From: Veillonella_A intestinalis
GTDB lineage: Bacteria > Bacillota > Negativicutes > Veillonellales > Veillonellaceae
NCBI RefSeq assembly: GCF_943192895.1
Contig: NZ_CALPCB010000005.1
Coordinates: 1-64,000, forward strand
Direction of reading: 5' to 3'
Length of the DNA: 64,000 nt
The position numbers and the translations under genes were made by a program. Below the pieces are notes generated by a model. It had not been told where the DNA came from, ran no database searches, and saw only the letters and a list, made by a program, of their open reading frames with translations. Below are positions 54,128 to 63,293 of this stretch, piece after piece; positions within the stretch are counted from its first letter, which is position 1; the number at the start of each line of letters is the position of its first letter.

Positions 54128-55417
54128 TTACGCACCAAATACGTCTTGTAATACAATCGTCTGTTTACGATTAGGACCAACAGATACAATACCAAGACGA
54201 ACACCTGTTACTTCTGAAATGCGTTCTACATAACGACGTGCATTTTCTGGTAACTCTTCATAGTTGCGAATATGGCTAATATCAGTCTGCCAACCAGGTA
54301 ATGTTTCGTATACTGGTTGACATTTTTCTAATTCTTGTAAATCAGCAGGGAACCCTTTTACTGGTTCACCATTTAACGTATAACCAATACAAATTTTTAA
54401 CTCTGGCAATTTATCTAAAATATCAAGACGAGTAATCGCCAAATAATCAAGACTGTTCAAGTCTGCTGCATAACTAACTACAGCTAAATCTAACCAACCG
54501 CAACGGCGAGGACGACCTGTTACAGTACCAAACTCACGACCTGTTTCACGAAGCAAATCGCCGGTTTCATCTAATAACTCAGATGGGAATGGGCCAGCCC
54601 CTACACGGGTAGCATACGCTTTAACAACCCCTACAATATTTTTCAAATAGTTAGGACCTACACCAGCACCTACTGAAGCACCTCCAGAAATTGGATGGGA
54701 GCTTGTTACGAATGGATATGTACCATGGTCAAGGTCAAGCATAGTAGCCTGTGCCCCTTCAAATAATACTTTTTTACCATCTTTAATGTAGGACACTACA
54801 TTGTAGTTTGTATCCGCTACATATTGACGTAAACGGTCTGCATAGCCTAAATACTCTTTAAGAATTTCATAATAATCTACTGGCTCTGCACCATATACAT
54901 CACGCAAAATTTTATTTTTAAGCTTTACATTATATGTTAATTTTTCTTTGAAAACTTCTTCATTCATCAAATCGCAAATACGAATGCCAATACGATTTAC
55001 TTTATCCGCATAGCATGGGCCAATACCATTTTTAGTGGTGCCAATAGAAAGAGCCCCTTTAGATGCTTCTTCCGCTTCATCCAAACGATTATGATAAGGC
55101 AAGATTACATGAGCACGATTGGAAATCTGTAAAGTTTTAGCACTTTTTCCTTCTCGTTCCAAGTTTTCAATTTCACCTAATAATACTTTAGGATCGATAA
55201 CCGTACCAGTACCTACAACATTGATTTTGTCATCATACAAAATCCCACTAGGTAATAAACGAAGAGCAAATGCTTTATCGTCAACCACTACGGTATGTCC
55301 AGCATTATTGCCACCTTGACTGCGTACTACCACGTCTGCCTGTTCTGCTAAATAATCTACGATTTTACCTTTTCCTTCGTCGCCCCACTGGGTGCCGATA
55401 ACCATACTGGTTGCCAT
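54128..55417 (-). CDS. purA: Adenylosuccinate synthetase
   Basis: A 429-aa enzyme that joins IMP and aspartate with GTP to give adenylosuccinate, the first AMP-specific step. Motifs: GTQWGDEGKGKIVDYL at the N-terminus with the catalytic Asp and P-loop, QGGNNAGHTVVV with the catalytic His, GPCYADK, FEGAQATMLDLDHGTYPFVT and the C-terminal VGPNRKQTI base-binding motif. Full length. The next enzyme of the pathway, purB, is 250 bp upstream with its own terminator. GGAGG precedes the ATG. Confidence 0.98.
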   Translation of the reverse strand: MATSMVIGTQWGDEGKGKIVDYLAEQADVVVRSQGGNNAGHTVVVDDKAFALRLLPSGILYDDKINVVGTGTVIDPKVLLGEIENLEREGKSAKTLQISNRAHVILPYHNRLDEAEEASKGALSIGTTKNGIGPCYADKVNRIGIRICDLMNEEVFKEKLTYNVKLKNKILRDVYGAEPVDYYEILKEYLGYADRLRQYVADTNYNVVSYIKDGKKVLFEGAQATMLDLDHGTYPFVTSSHPISGGASVGAGVGPNYLKNIVGVVKAYATRVGAGPFPSELLDETGDLLRETGREFGTVTGRPRRCGWLDLAVVSYAADLNSLDYLAITRLDILDKLPELKICIGYTLNGEPVKGFPADLQELEKCQPVYETLPGWQTDISHIRNYEELPENARRYVERISEVTGVRLGIVSVGPNRKQTIVLQDVFGA

Positions 55418-55589
55418 AATATTAAACCTCCATTTATCTCACATAGTGTCAGTTGTTGGTATGGCCTACTCTAAATCAGAGTATTCATACACCTCATTAT
55501 AGCATACCTTTGAAAAGCGTGCATTAGGTAGTTGAGGATAAAAGAGAGATTACTTTAACCATAATCTATTTCTTCAATAAACACAAGAA

Positions 55590-55637
55590 AAAGGTGCATC
55601 TTAGAAAGTAAAACATCTAGTTCCAAGATACACCTTT
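55590..55637 (-). terminator. Terminator of purB
   Basis: 13-bp stem AAAGGTGTATCTT/AAGATGCACCTTT on the minus strand (one G.U pair) with a 22-nt loop, followed by TTTTTCTT, 30 nt past the purB stop. The rest of 55418-55667 has no gene and presumably contains the purA promoter. Confidence 0.85.
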
Positions 55638-55667
55638 AATGTATTTATATTCTATTGTATGTCTATA

Positions 55668-56960
55668 TTATAACCCAAAGCGAGCCATAATAGTATCTAC
55701 ATGACGAAGCATACGATGTGGATCAAATAAATGATCTATTTCTTCATCATTCAAATATTTTTTAATATCTTCATCACCTTTTAGACCGGCTTTAAAGTCT
55801 TTACCTTCTAACCAACGAGCCATAGCATGACGCTGTACCCAACGATATGCTTGGTCACGAACAGCTCCTTTATCAACCAAGGCTGTCAAAATTTGTTGAC
55901 TGAAAATTAAACCACCCGTTAATTCCAAATTTTTCATCATGTTTTCTGGATATACTAGTAATTTATCAATTACTTTAATTGTTAAGGATAACATGTAATC
56001 CACTGTAATAGTGCTATCTGGTAAAATAACGCGTTCTACCGAACTATGAGAAATATCACGTTCGTGCCACAAAGCTACATCTTCCATAGCTGCTTGTGCA
56101 TTACCGCGCACCACGCGAGCTAAGCCACAAATACGTTCACAAGTAATTGGATTGCGTTTATGAGGCATAGCGGAAGATCCTTTTTGTTTAGGGCTGAAAT
56201 ATTCTTCAGCTTCGCGCACTTCTGTACGTTGTAAATGACGAATTTCTAATGCAATTTTATCCAAGGTACTAGCAATAATAGCTAAGGTACTACAAAGTTC
56301 AGCATGACGGTCACGTTGAACAACCTGAGTAGCAATTTTAACTGGTTCCAAACCAAGTTTTTCACATACATATTTTTCAATAAATGGATCATTTACTGAG
56401 TAAGTACCTACAGCACCAGACATCTTGCCAACAGCTACATTTTTCTTAGCATGTTCCAAACGTTCAATATCTCGTTCAATTTCAGCCATCCAAAGGCAAA
56501 GTTTTAAACCAAATGTAGTCGGTTCGCCATGAATCCCATGAGTACGCCCCACCATCGGTGTATATTTAAATTCAGCAGCTCGACGACGAAGTACATCACG
56601 CAAAGTATGTAAATCTTCCAAAATAATATCACAAGCTTGTTTCATCATAGCTCCAAGCGCTGTATCTTTTACGTCCGTAGATGTTAAGCCAAGATGAATA
56701 TATTTCGCTTCTTCCCCTACATATTCACCTACTGCAGTTACGAAGGAAATAATATCATGATTTGTTTCTTTTTCGATTTCGTGAATACGTTCTACGTCAA
56801 AATTAGCTTTTTCACGAATCACTTTAGCTGCTTCTTTAGGAATGGTTCCCAATTCCGCTTGTGCTTCACAAGCTAAAATTTCAACTTCCAACATTTGTTC
56901 AAATTCATTACGTTCGCTCCAAATGTGGCCCATTTTTTCTCTTGTATACCGTTGAATCAT
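55668..56960 (-). CDS. purB: Adenylosuccinate lyase
   Basis: A 430-aa fumarase/aspartase-superfamily enzyme acting twice in purine synthesis (SAICAR and adenylosuccinate cleavage). Visible features: the substrate-binding HLGLTSTDVKDTALG (about 87), GRTHGIHGEPTTFGLK with the catalytic His (about 141) and the signature KQKGSSAMPHKRNPI (about 262) with the mobile Ser loop. ATG at 56960 is preferred because GGAGG lies 10 nt upstream; an upstream in-frame ATG precedes that site. Confidence 0.97.
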   Translation of the reverse strand: MIQRYTREKMGHIWSERNEFEQMLEVEILACEAQAELGTIPKEAAKVIREKANFDVERIHEIEKETNHDIISFVTAVGEYVGEEAKYIHLGLTSTDVKDTALGAMMKQACDIILEDLHTLRDVLRRRAAEFKYTPMVGRTHGIHGEPTTFGLKLCLWMAEIERDIERLEHAKKNVAVGKMSGAVGTYSVNDPFIEKYVCEKLGLEPVKIATQVVQRDRHAELCSTLAIIASTLDKIALEIRHLQRTEVREAEEYFSPKQKGSSAMPHKRNPITCERICGLARVVRGNAQAAMEDVALWHERDISHSSVERVILPDSTITVDYMLSLTIKVIDKLLVYPENMMKNLELTGGLIFSQQILTALVDKGAVRDQAYRWVQRHAMARWLEGKDFKAGLKGDEDIKKYLNDEEIDHLFDPHRMLRHVDTIMARFGL

Positions 56961-57083
56961 GTGTGTTAAACCTCCATGAAAATGACTGAATAATCTCATT
57001 TCATTCTATCATAGGACCTATAAGGGGTCAATATAAATAGCCGAACATTATAAAGTTAAAATTAAATAACATTCGGTTTTTAA

Positions 57084-57968
57084 CTACACCTGACGATAGA
57101 AATAAATAACTTCTGTACCAGTTTTAGCAAAGGCCGCCCCTGTTACATAAGGGTGATCAAAGGTTGTGCCTACATTGAAAACATAATATTCATACGCATC
57201 TCCTAAAGGCTGCGATGTATAGGTATACGAATAATAGCCTAATAGATTTTGTTGCAATTCTTTATTAGTCGCTTCATCAAACAATTGTGAGGTAGCTTGT
57301 AAGTGCAAAGTCTGTGTCTTAGCGTCAATGCTATCGCTCCAGAAATCACGCCATGGACCTAAATTACTCAATTCCTTAGATACATTAAAGCGATAATCTG
57401 GTAATAGTTCACGTAAGCTATGAGCATAGCGCATATCAGTAGTAGATTCCATTTTAATATACACAGAGCGACTATCCTCTAAATTCGTTTGCATAATGGC
57501 TAATTTCATCGCCTCTGCACGATATGGTGCCAACTCATTAACTGTTCCTTTGAACGCAACTTGTGCTTCACCGCCCGCTTTACCAAATTGAGGTACATAA
57601 AATACTTGCACATCCTTAGCAAAACTAGGAATTTCTTTTGGGAATCCATCAAAGGCAGGAATCTGTTTATATTGTGTTACATCTGTCATCGGTAACGCTA
57701 CCTTCAAGGCTTGTTGGCGATATAAAGAATTACTACTATTTGTCAATTCTGTTTTGGCCGTTGATGCTGGTAAATAGGCCTCTAATAATTTCTTTGGTAC
57801 GCCTCGTTCGGCTAACGGCGCTCCAGTCACAACAGAATCTGCGGTCGTATAATTAACTACATCTTGTAAGCCGCCAGTCGGCACTGTCGCCGCCATAGCA
57901 CTGCCTGAAACAAAAGTGACCCCCAACAAAGCTAAGAGCCATTTTTTACGAATTACATTCACAAACAC
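57084..57968 (-). CDS. Secreted protein of unknown family
   Basis: A 294-aa protein with a clear signal peptide (basic VIRKKW, hydrophobic core, cleavage near SAMAAT, about residue 27). No lipobox, no membrane span later and no motif I recognise. The mature part has a mixed alpha/beta look with several Tyr-rich stretches near the C-terminus (GYYSYTYTSQPLGDAYEYYV). It probably sits in the periplasm. The start is GTG at 57968 (or a second GTG 6 nt on) with AGGAGG upstream. It follows a MarR-type regulator on the same strand after 165 bp, which may control it. Confidence 0.75.
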   Translation of the reverse strand: MFVNVIRKKWLLALLGVTFVSGSAMAATVPTGGLQDVVNYTTADSVVTGAPLAERGVPKKLLEAYLPASTAKTELTNSSNSLYRQQALKVALPMTDVTQYKQIPAFDGFPKEIPSFAKDVQVFYVPQFGKAGGEAQVAFKGTVNELAPYRAEAMKLAIMQTNLEDSRSVYIKMESTTDMRYAHSLRELLPDYRFNVSKELSNLGPWRDFWSDSIDAKTQTLHLQATSQLFDEATNKELQQNLLGYYSYTYTSQPLGDAYEYYVFNVGTTFDHPYVTGAAFAKTGTEVIYFYRQV

Positions 57969-58133
57969 TGTACATAACCTCCTTTATCCTTCAGCTAATA
58001 CATTCCTTTAATTTTAGTATATCGAAATTTACACGCATTTCCTATATATACTATTTTACCAGTTTTTATAATATCTGTGTGCCTATTCTTTATAAAATCG
58101 TAACGCAATTTAAAATATAGCTAGACCTTTTAT

Positions 58134-58556
58134 TTACTTAACATCTTCACTTAATTTTTTTAACATCGATAACAAAGTCTCTTGTTCTGTAGTGTCTAAA
58201 TGAGCCATACTAGCTTGAATGGCTTGCACATTACGAGGTGCTAATTCACTAATAATATCATAGCCTGCTTTTGTTAAATGTAAAATACAGACTCTTCGGT
58301 CCTTAGGATCATCTAAACGTTCAATATAATTCAACTTCACCAAATTATTAACGATTAACGAGATGGTACCAACTGTACTTAAAATACGTTCACGCACTTC
58401 GCCTACCGTCATATCACCTTTACTATATAAGGCTTCCAAAACCATAAACTGACTAAAAGTTAAGCCATATTCAGCCGCTAAATCAGCAGTTTTTTTATCT
58501 AAGGTATTTACATTGCGATGTAAACCAATTAATATTTTCATCTCCGTCGGCGTCAA
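58134..58556 (-). CDS. MarR-family transcriptional regulator
   Basis: A 140-aa MarR protein. The winged helix (about 45-105) has LEALYSKGDMTVGEVRERI and the wing YIERLDDPKDRRVCILHLTK with the conserved D-x-R-D-x-R-like basic tip. It begins with TTG at 58556, which has GAGGTGATA 4-7 nt upstream; an ATG at 58541 is the alternative. MarR regulators usually repress adjacent transport or stress genes and respond to phenolic or oxidative signals. Candidate targets are its own gene and the secreted-protein gene downstream. Confidence 0.9.
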   Translation of the reverse strand: MTPTEMKILIGLHRNVNTLDKKTADLAAEYGLTFSQFMVLEALYSKGDMTVGEVRERILSTVGTISLIVNNLVKLNYIERLDDPKDRRVCILHLTKAGYDIISELAPRNVQAIQASMAHLDTTEQETLLSMLKKLSEDVK

Positions 58557-58633
58557 ACTATCACCTCTCTATTCTTTACATATCTAATTAGATACATCTT
58601 ACCGAGGAACCTTATTTTTGTAAAGTAAAAGGC

Positions 58634-58680
58634 ATAAAAAAACGCTACATACTCGTCAATTCCAACGAGTATGTAGCGTT
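58634..58680 (-). terminator. Terminator of the DUF2922/DUF1659 unit
   Basis: Perfect 15-bp stem AACGCTACATACTCG/CGAGTATGTAGCGTT (58641-58655 with 58666-58680), 10-nt loop, followed by a T-run on the minus strand, 14 nt past the stop. Confidence 0.94.
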
Positions 58681-58694
58681 AATATATTTATCCT

Positions 58695-58907
58695 TTAAGC
58701 TTGAGGTGCTACAGTTGTAGTTTCTACACGAACTACATCTTTATAAGGATATGCACAAAGGGTAGCCATAGCTTGGCCTACTTCTTCAAAATCATCATTT
58801 GTCAATTCGGGATTAATATTGCCAATACTAATATTTTTTACCTTTTTATCGCCTAAATCTAAACGAATCTGAATTTTTACTACTTCTTTTACTGCTACGT
58901 CTGCCAT
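58695..58907 (-). CDS. DUF1659-like small protein
   Basis: A 70-aa acidic protein with an alternating pattern (VKIQIRLDLGDKKVKNISIG) that predicts beta strands then a helix, compatible with the DUF1659 family. Function unknown. The ATG at 58907 has GGAGG 6 nt upstream and is chosen over an in-frame GTG at 58985, which would add 26 hydrophobic residues; that GTG has AAGGA upstream, so a separate or longer product is possible. DUF1659 and DUF2922 genes are often paired in Firmicutes. Confidence 0.7.
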   Translation of the reverse strand: MADVAVKEVVKIQIRLDLGDKKVKNISIGNINPELTNDDFEEVGQAMATLCAYPYKDVVRVETTTVAPQA

Positions 58908-58994
58908 AATTAACCTCCTAAATACTTCAATCACACTGCTTACAATATTCACAATACTTGTACTAAGCAAACTTACTTTATACACAAAACATCC

Positions 58995-59054
58995 TTAATC
59001 AATCGTCCCTTCTAATTCTCCTAGAATATCGGTACTTCTAGCAGTAGTCGGCAC
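58995..59054 (-). CDS. Possible 19-aa ORF between the DUF2922 and DUF1659 genes
   Basis: A GTG at 59054 with GGAGG 7 nt upstream opens a 19-codon frame (MPTTARSTDILGELEGTID) ending at 58995. Good spacing of the ribosome site is the only support. It does not look like the hydrophobic YvrJ protein that accompanies these families elsewhere. Confidence 0.25.
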   Translation of the reverse strand: MPTTARSTDILGELEGTID

Positions 59055-59065
59055 GTCTAATCCTC

Positions 59066-59308
59066 CTATGCCACAATCGGAGCACTAGTATTGTCTACCA
59101 TATACGCCCCTTTAAAAGCAGTTAATACTTTACCTTTAGCACTTGCCATTAAATGCTTAGCTAACACCATATCAGCTACAGTTTTAACAGCTCCCAAAGT
59201 AACATCTGCTTTTGGTACAGAAATACGTACCGTAGTTTCCTTATTATCTTCATCTAAAAATACGAGTTGTAATTCATGTTTTAAAATATTTACATTGCCT
59301 GTTGCCAT
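59066..59308 (-). CDS. DUF2922-like small protein
   Basis: An 80-aa protein with the DUF2922 pattern: LQLVFLDEDNKETTVRISVP, then VTLGAVKTVADMVLAKHL and a C-terminal FKGAYMVDNT. Function unknown. Well supported as a gene by GGAGG 6 nt before the ATG and by its tandem DUF1659-like neighbour 158 bp on. It lies at the strand switch: nrdA is divergent from it across a 468-bp gap. Confidence 0.78.
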   Translation of the reverse strand: MATGNVNILKHELQLVFLDEDNKETTVRISVPKADVTLGAVKTVADMVLAKHLMASAKGKVLTAFKGAYMVDNTSAPIVA

Positions 59309-59616
59309 AATTGCCTCCTAAATCGGTACTGCTCTTAGTCATCTATGACTAAAAAGCATACATCTCACGAATTAAAATAAAATCTATCTTAAATGAAAAG
59401 TACATGTACTCTGACTTTCTCAACATTCTCATTGACCATTTGCAAACGCCATAAGCGGTTTTACTTACTTCGTAAGCCCGCTTACACCCCTATACATTCC
59501 ACCTTAAGGGTCCTGTCAAGTCGAAAAATCTAAAATAAATGTCCGCGCAATGTCCATATGCAAAATTTTCAATCTATATTCAAATTTGCCCCTTTCTTTT
59601 CTAATCTGAAAAATAG

Positions 59617-59664
59617 TATAATGAGGTGTATCTTGTATATGATAAGTAATATCATATACAAGAT
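59617..59664 (+). promoter_or_regulatory. nrdA promoter -10 and perfect 14-bp inverted repeat; gap 59309-59776
   Basis: TATAAT (59617-59622) without a good -35 is followed by a perfect 14-bp inverted repeat ATCTTGTATATGAT/ATCATATACAAGAT (59630-59643 with 59651-59664, 7-nt loop). It starts about where transcription should, so it is either an operator or a hairpin at the 5' end of the nrd mRNA. The gap also has palindromes TAGTCAT-CT-ATGACTA (59336-59351) and AGTACATGTACT (59399-59410), and a hairpin TAAGCGG/CCGCTTA (59452-59484) in the divergent direction. No NrdR box pair was seen. Confidence 0.6.
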
Positions 59665-59776
59665 ATTGATTTATAAAACTTTTCAAAATAACTCAACGAT
59701 AATCCATGTATTTAGAGGGACTGAGTTTTTTTAAGCCAATTAATTAACACTTTGTAAAGGGAAGGAAACGTATTTC

Positions 59777-62059
59777 ATGGCTATTATGATTAAAAAACGA
59801 GACGGCCATTATGAACCGCTCTCAGTAGAAAAAACGAAAAAAATGATTGCTTTTGCTTGCTTGGGGCTCGATAGTTGCGATCCTATCGAACTAGAAATGG
59901 ACTCCAAACTCCAATTCGTTGATGGTATGAGCACCAAAGAAATTCAAAAAATTCTCGTACAAACAGCGATTGAAAAAGTAATCCAAAAAGCAGACGACGG
60001 TTTCGGCAACATGGTAAATCGCATGAACCAAGACTGGCAATATGTAGCGGCTCGACTTTTCCTTTTCGACCTATATAAAGAAGCAGCTATCCAGCGTAAA
60101 TATAAAGCTTTTGGCTACGGCAATTTCCCAGCCCTAGTTAAAACCTTGGTTGAAGCTAATCGCTACGCCGATTTTTTCCTCACTAAATATACACCAGAAG
60201 AATTAGAAGAATTGGGCGACTATATTAAACCTAAACGGGACTATTTATTTAACTACGAAGGCATTAAATTATTAGCTGATCGTTACCTAGTAAAAGGTTA
60301 CAATAAAGAAGTATACGAATTACCACAAGAACGTTTTATGGCTATCGCTATGCATTTAGCCCTCATTGAAGGAGACCGCAAAGTAGAATTTGCTAAAAAA
60401 TTCTATGACTTAATGAGTACCTTAAAAATGACTACGGCTACACCAACCTTGGCTAATGCAGGTACGCCATTTCATCAGCTCAGCAGTTGCTTTATCTCTG
60501 GTGTAGACGATAATTTATGGTCTATTTATGATGTAAACAGCAAGTTCTCCCGCGTATCTAAACACGGTGGTGCTCTTGGGATTTACATGGGCCGTGTTCG
60601 TGCCTTAAACAGTGACATCCGCGGTTATAAAAACTCCTCTGGTGGCGTTATTCCTTGGATTCGTTTATATAATGATACAGCCGTTGCCGTTGACCAATTA
60701 GGTAAACGTAAAGGCGGTGCTACTGTAACCCTTGATATTTGGCACAAAGACTTCTATGAATTTGTAGAACTTCGTACAAATAATGGGGATGATCGTCGTA
60801 AAGCACATGATATTTTCCCAGCGGTTGCTATTCCAGATATTTTCATGGAACGCCTTTTAGCTCGTGAAAACTTCAGTCTATTCGACCCTCATGAAGTACA
60901 ACAAGTAATGGGCTTTAACTTAGAAGATTTCTATGACGACGATGATAAAAAAGCATTTACAGAACATTACTTACTCTGTGAAAACAATCCAGAGCTTCAC
61001 TCAATTCAAGTTAGCGCCCTCGATATGATGAAGAAAATCATGCGCAGTGCTGTTGAAACCGGTACACCATTCATTTTCTTCCGTGATACAGCTAATCGCA
61101 CAAACCCTAACAAACATGCGGGCATGATTTACGCATCTAACTTATGTCACGAAATTGCACAGAACGTTGGTTTTACTAATCTTTCTGATGAAACCATCCA
61201 CCCAGATGGCTCTATTTCTACCAAAACTATCACTGGTGACATGGTAACTTGTAACTTAAACTCCATTAATCTTGGTAAAATCACTGACGAAGAATTAGAA
61301 GAAAATGTAGCCCTTCAAATTCGTATGTTAGACAATGTTATTTCCATTAACCAATTCCCTGTGCCAGAAGCTAAGATGACAAGCGAAAAATACCGCGCCA
61401 TCGGCCTTGGTACAAGTGGCTACCACCACTACTTGGTGCGTCATCAAATTCAATGGGAAACAGAAGAACATATTGAAGCAGCCGACAAATTGTTTGAAAA
61501 CATTGCTTACTACGCTATAAAAGCATCCATGGAACTAGCCAAAGAAAAAGGGGCTTACCCTGCCTTCAAAGGCTCCGAATGGGAAACTGGTGCTTACTTT
61601 GAGCGCCGTGGCTATACGTCTGAACGTTGGCAACAACTTCGCAAAGATGTAGCTAAATACGGTCTTCGTAACGGTTATCTTATGGCGATTGCCCCTACTG
61701 GCAGTACCTCCAATATAGCCAACACAACCGCTGGTATTGACCCAATCTTCAAAAAATTCTTCATCGAAGAAAAGAAAGGTAGCTTCACCCCTAAAACAGC
61801 GCCAGATCTTGATAATTCTACCTTCTGGCTCTACAAAGAAGCGCATACCATCGACCAACAATGGAGCATTCGTGCGTGCGCTGCCCGTCAACGTCACATT
61901 GACCAGGCACAATCTTTTAACTTGTACATTACACCACAGATGAAGGCCAAAGAAATTCTTAACTTATATGTAGAAGCGTACAAACAAGGGGTTAAAACAA
62001 TTTACTACATTCGTAACCAATCTCTTGAAATGGATGAATGCACTAGCTGTTCCTCTTAA
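59777..62059 (+). CDS. nrdA: Ribonucleoside-diphosphate reductase alpha subunit, class I
   Basis: A 760-aa catalytic subunit that makes deoxyribonucleotides. N-terminal ATP-cone (about 1-90, IKKRDGHYEPLSVEKTKKMI) for allosteric activity control. The redox Cys pair is in SSCFISG (about 237) and VTCNLNSINL (about 493); the radical site is NLCHEI (Asn-Cys-Glu, about 455); IAPTGSTSNIAN (about 642) follows; and the C-terminal ECTSCSS accepts electrons from thioredoxin or glutaredoxin. It is followed by nrdB after 102 bp holding a hairpin. Oxygen-dependent class I in an anaerobe suggests use under oxygen exposure. Confidence 0.97.
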   Translation: MAIMIKKRDGHYEPLSVEKTKKMIAFACLGLDSCDPIELEMDSKLQFVDGMSTKEIQKILVQTAIEKVIQKADDGFGNMVNRMNQDWQYVAARLFLFDLYKEAAIQRKYKAFGYGNFPALVKTLVEANRYADFFLTKYTPEELEELGDYIKPKRDYLFNYEGIKLLADRYLVKGYNKEVYELPQERFMAIAMHLALIEGDRKVEFAKKFYDLMSTLKMTTATPTLANAGTPFHQLSSCFISGVDDNLWSIYDVNSKFSRVSKHGGALGIYMGRVRALNSDIRGYKNSSGGVIPWIRLYNDTAVAVDQLGKRKGGATVTLDIWHKDFYEFVELRTNNGDDRRKAHDIFPAVAIPDIFMERLLARENFSLFDPHEVQQVMGFNLEDFYDDDDKKAFTEHYLLCENNPELHSIQVSALDMMKKIMRSAVETGTPFIFFRDTANRTNPNKHAGMIYASNLCHEIAQNVGFTNLSDETIHPDGSISTKTITGDMVTCNLNSINLGKITDEELEENVALQIRMLDNVISINQFPVPEAKMTSEKYRAIGLGTSGYHHYLVRHQIQWETEEHIEAADKLFENIAYYAIKASMELAKEKGAYPAFKGSEWETGAYFERRGYTSERWQQLRKDVAKYGLRNGYLMAIAPTGSTSNIANTTAGIDPIFKKFFIEEKKGSFTPKTAPDLDNSTFWLYKEAHTIDQQWSIRACAARQRHIDQAQSFNLYITPQMKAKEILNLYVEAYKQGVKTIYYIRNQSLEMDECTSCSS

Positions 62060-62109
62060 TACCAAAATATTTCAGACGTTTTACAAACAGTCATGCTATA
62101 CTAAAGGAA

Positions 62110-62130
62110 AGGCCCTCTTACGGAGGGCCT
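62110..62130 (+). terminator. Hairpin between nrdA and nrdB
   Basis: 8-bp stem AGGCCCTC/GAGGGCCT (62110-62117 with 62123-62130) with a 5-nt loop and no T-run. More likely an mRNA processing or stability hairpin, or a partial terminator tuning nrdA to nrdB ratio, than a full terminator. Confidence 0.6.
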
Positions 62131-62161
62131 ATCACTGAATCTAGAAAGGGTGAATACCATT

Positions 62162-63190
62162 ATGGAAAAAAAATTAATTTTTAACGAACACGGCGAACGT
62201 GGCACAGAAAGTATGATTGGCGGTAACACCACCAACTTACGCGAATGGAACCGCATTAAATACGATTGGGCTACCACCCTCTATCGCACAATGCTTAACA
62301 ACTTCTGGATTCCAGAAGAGATCTCACTTAACGAAGATATTAAACAGTTCCCATTCCTTACTGACAGCGAACGTCGCGCTTTCGATAAAATTATTTCTTT
62401 CCTCAACTTCCTTGACTCCATTCAAAGTGAAAATTTACCCAACTTAAGTCGTTATGTAACGGCCGCTGAAGTAGCGTCACTACTTAATATTCAAGCATTC
62501 CAAGAAGAAATTCACGCCCAAAGTTATTCCTATATTTTGGACACCGTAACCAATCCGATTACTCGTGACCGCATTTATGACGAATGGCGTACCGATGAAC
62601 ACCTCTTGGCTCGTAACCGCTTCATTGCTGACATCTACCAACGCTTCAGCGATGATCCATCGGAACACAACTTAATTCGCACAATCATGGCGAACTACAT
62701 CCTTGAAGGGATTTACTTCTACTCTGGTTTCAGCTTCTTCTATACCTTAGCGCGCCAAGGTAAAATGACCGCTACTAGTACGATTTTCAAATATATCAAT
62801 CGTGACGAAGTAACCCATCTTGTATTATTCCAGAACATTATTCGTGAACTTCGTCAAGAACGACCTGAGTTATTTACCCCAGAATTAGAAGAAGAATTGA
62901 CAGACATGCTTCGCCAAGGTACTGAAAATGAAATCGCTTGGGGCCAATATATTACTGATGACAAAATTCTCGGTATTAATAATGTTCTCATTGAACGCTA
63001 CATTAAATACTTAGCTAACCTTCGTCTTGATGCGATTGGTCTTAAACCGCTATATCCAGAAATTAAAGAAAATCCAATGGCTTGGATTGAAAGTTTCTCC
63101 AATCTTAATAGCACTAAAACAGACTTCTTTGAAGCAAAAGTAACAAACTATACTAAGGCAGCTGCCTTCGATTTTGATGACTTGGAATAA
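62162..63190 (+). CDS. nrdB: Ribonucleoside-diphosphate reductase beta subunit, class I
   Basis: A 342-aa radical-generating subunit. Diiron or dimetal ligands: Asp in FLDSIQSENLP, Glu and His in FQEEIHAQSY, Glu in ILEGIYFYSGF, Glu and His in NRDEVTHLVLF; the radical Tyr is the last residue of EEIHAQSY. The pattern LDSIQ and IHxxSY is that of NrdB rather than the radical-lacking types. The ATG at 62162 has AAAGGG 11 nt upstream; the in-frame GTG at 62150 overlaps that site. A promoter for the next unit lies 40 nt past its stop and no terminator separates them. Confidence 0.96.
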   Translation: MEKKLIFNEHGERGTESMIGGNTTNLREWNRIKYDWATTLYRTMLNNFWIPEEISLNEDIKQFPFLTDSERRAFDKIISFLNFLDSIQSENLPNLSRYVTAAEVASLLNIQAFQEEIHAQSYSYILDTVTNPITRDRIYDEWRTDEHLLARNRFIADIYQRFSDDPSEHNLIRTIMANYILEGIYFYSGFSFFYTLARQGKMTATSTIFKYINRDEVTHLVLFQNIIRELRQERPELFTPELEEELTDMLRQGTENEIAWGQYITDDKILGINNVLIERYIKYLANLRLDAIGLKPLYPEIKENPMAWIESFSNLNSTKTDFFEAKVTNYTKAAAFDFDDLE

Positions 63191-63231
63191 AAGACTTTAC
63201 ACTCATTTTGAAAATGTTTTGTAAAAAAGAC

Positions 63232-63260
63232 TTGCCAAATGAAAAACATAGGTTTATAAT
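63232..63260 (+). promoter_or_regulatory. Promoter of the aromatic leader and DAHP synthase
   Basis: TTGCCA (63232-63237), a 17-nt spacer and TATAAT (63255-63260), a near-consensus promoter 33 nt before the leader ATG. Confidence 0.85.
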
Positions 63261-63293
63261 GTTGGCAATCACTTTTAGAAAGGAGCCAATACA

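Noticed and set aside
59617..59776. NrdR box pair upstream of nrdA
   Set aside because: The inverted repeat arms do not match the NrdR consensus and there is only one repeat unit rather than two boxes at the known spacing.
61535..61912. Minus-strand frame inside nrdA
   Set aside because: Opposite a highly conserved catalytic gene; no ribosome site.
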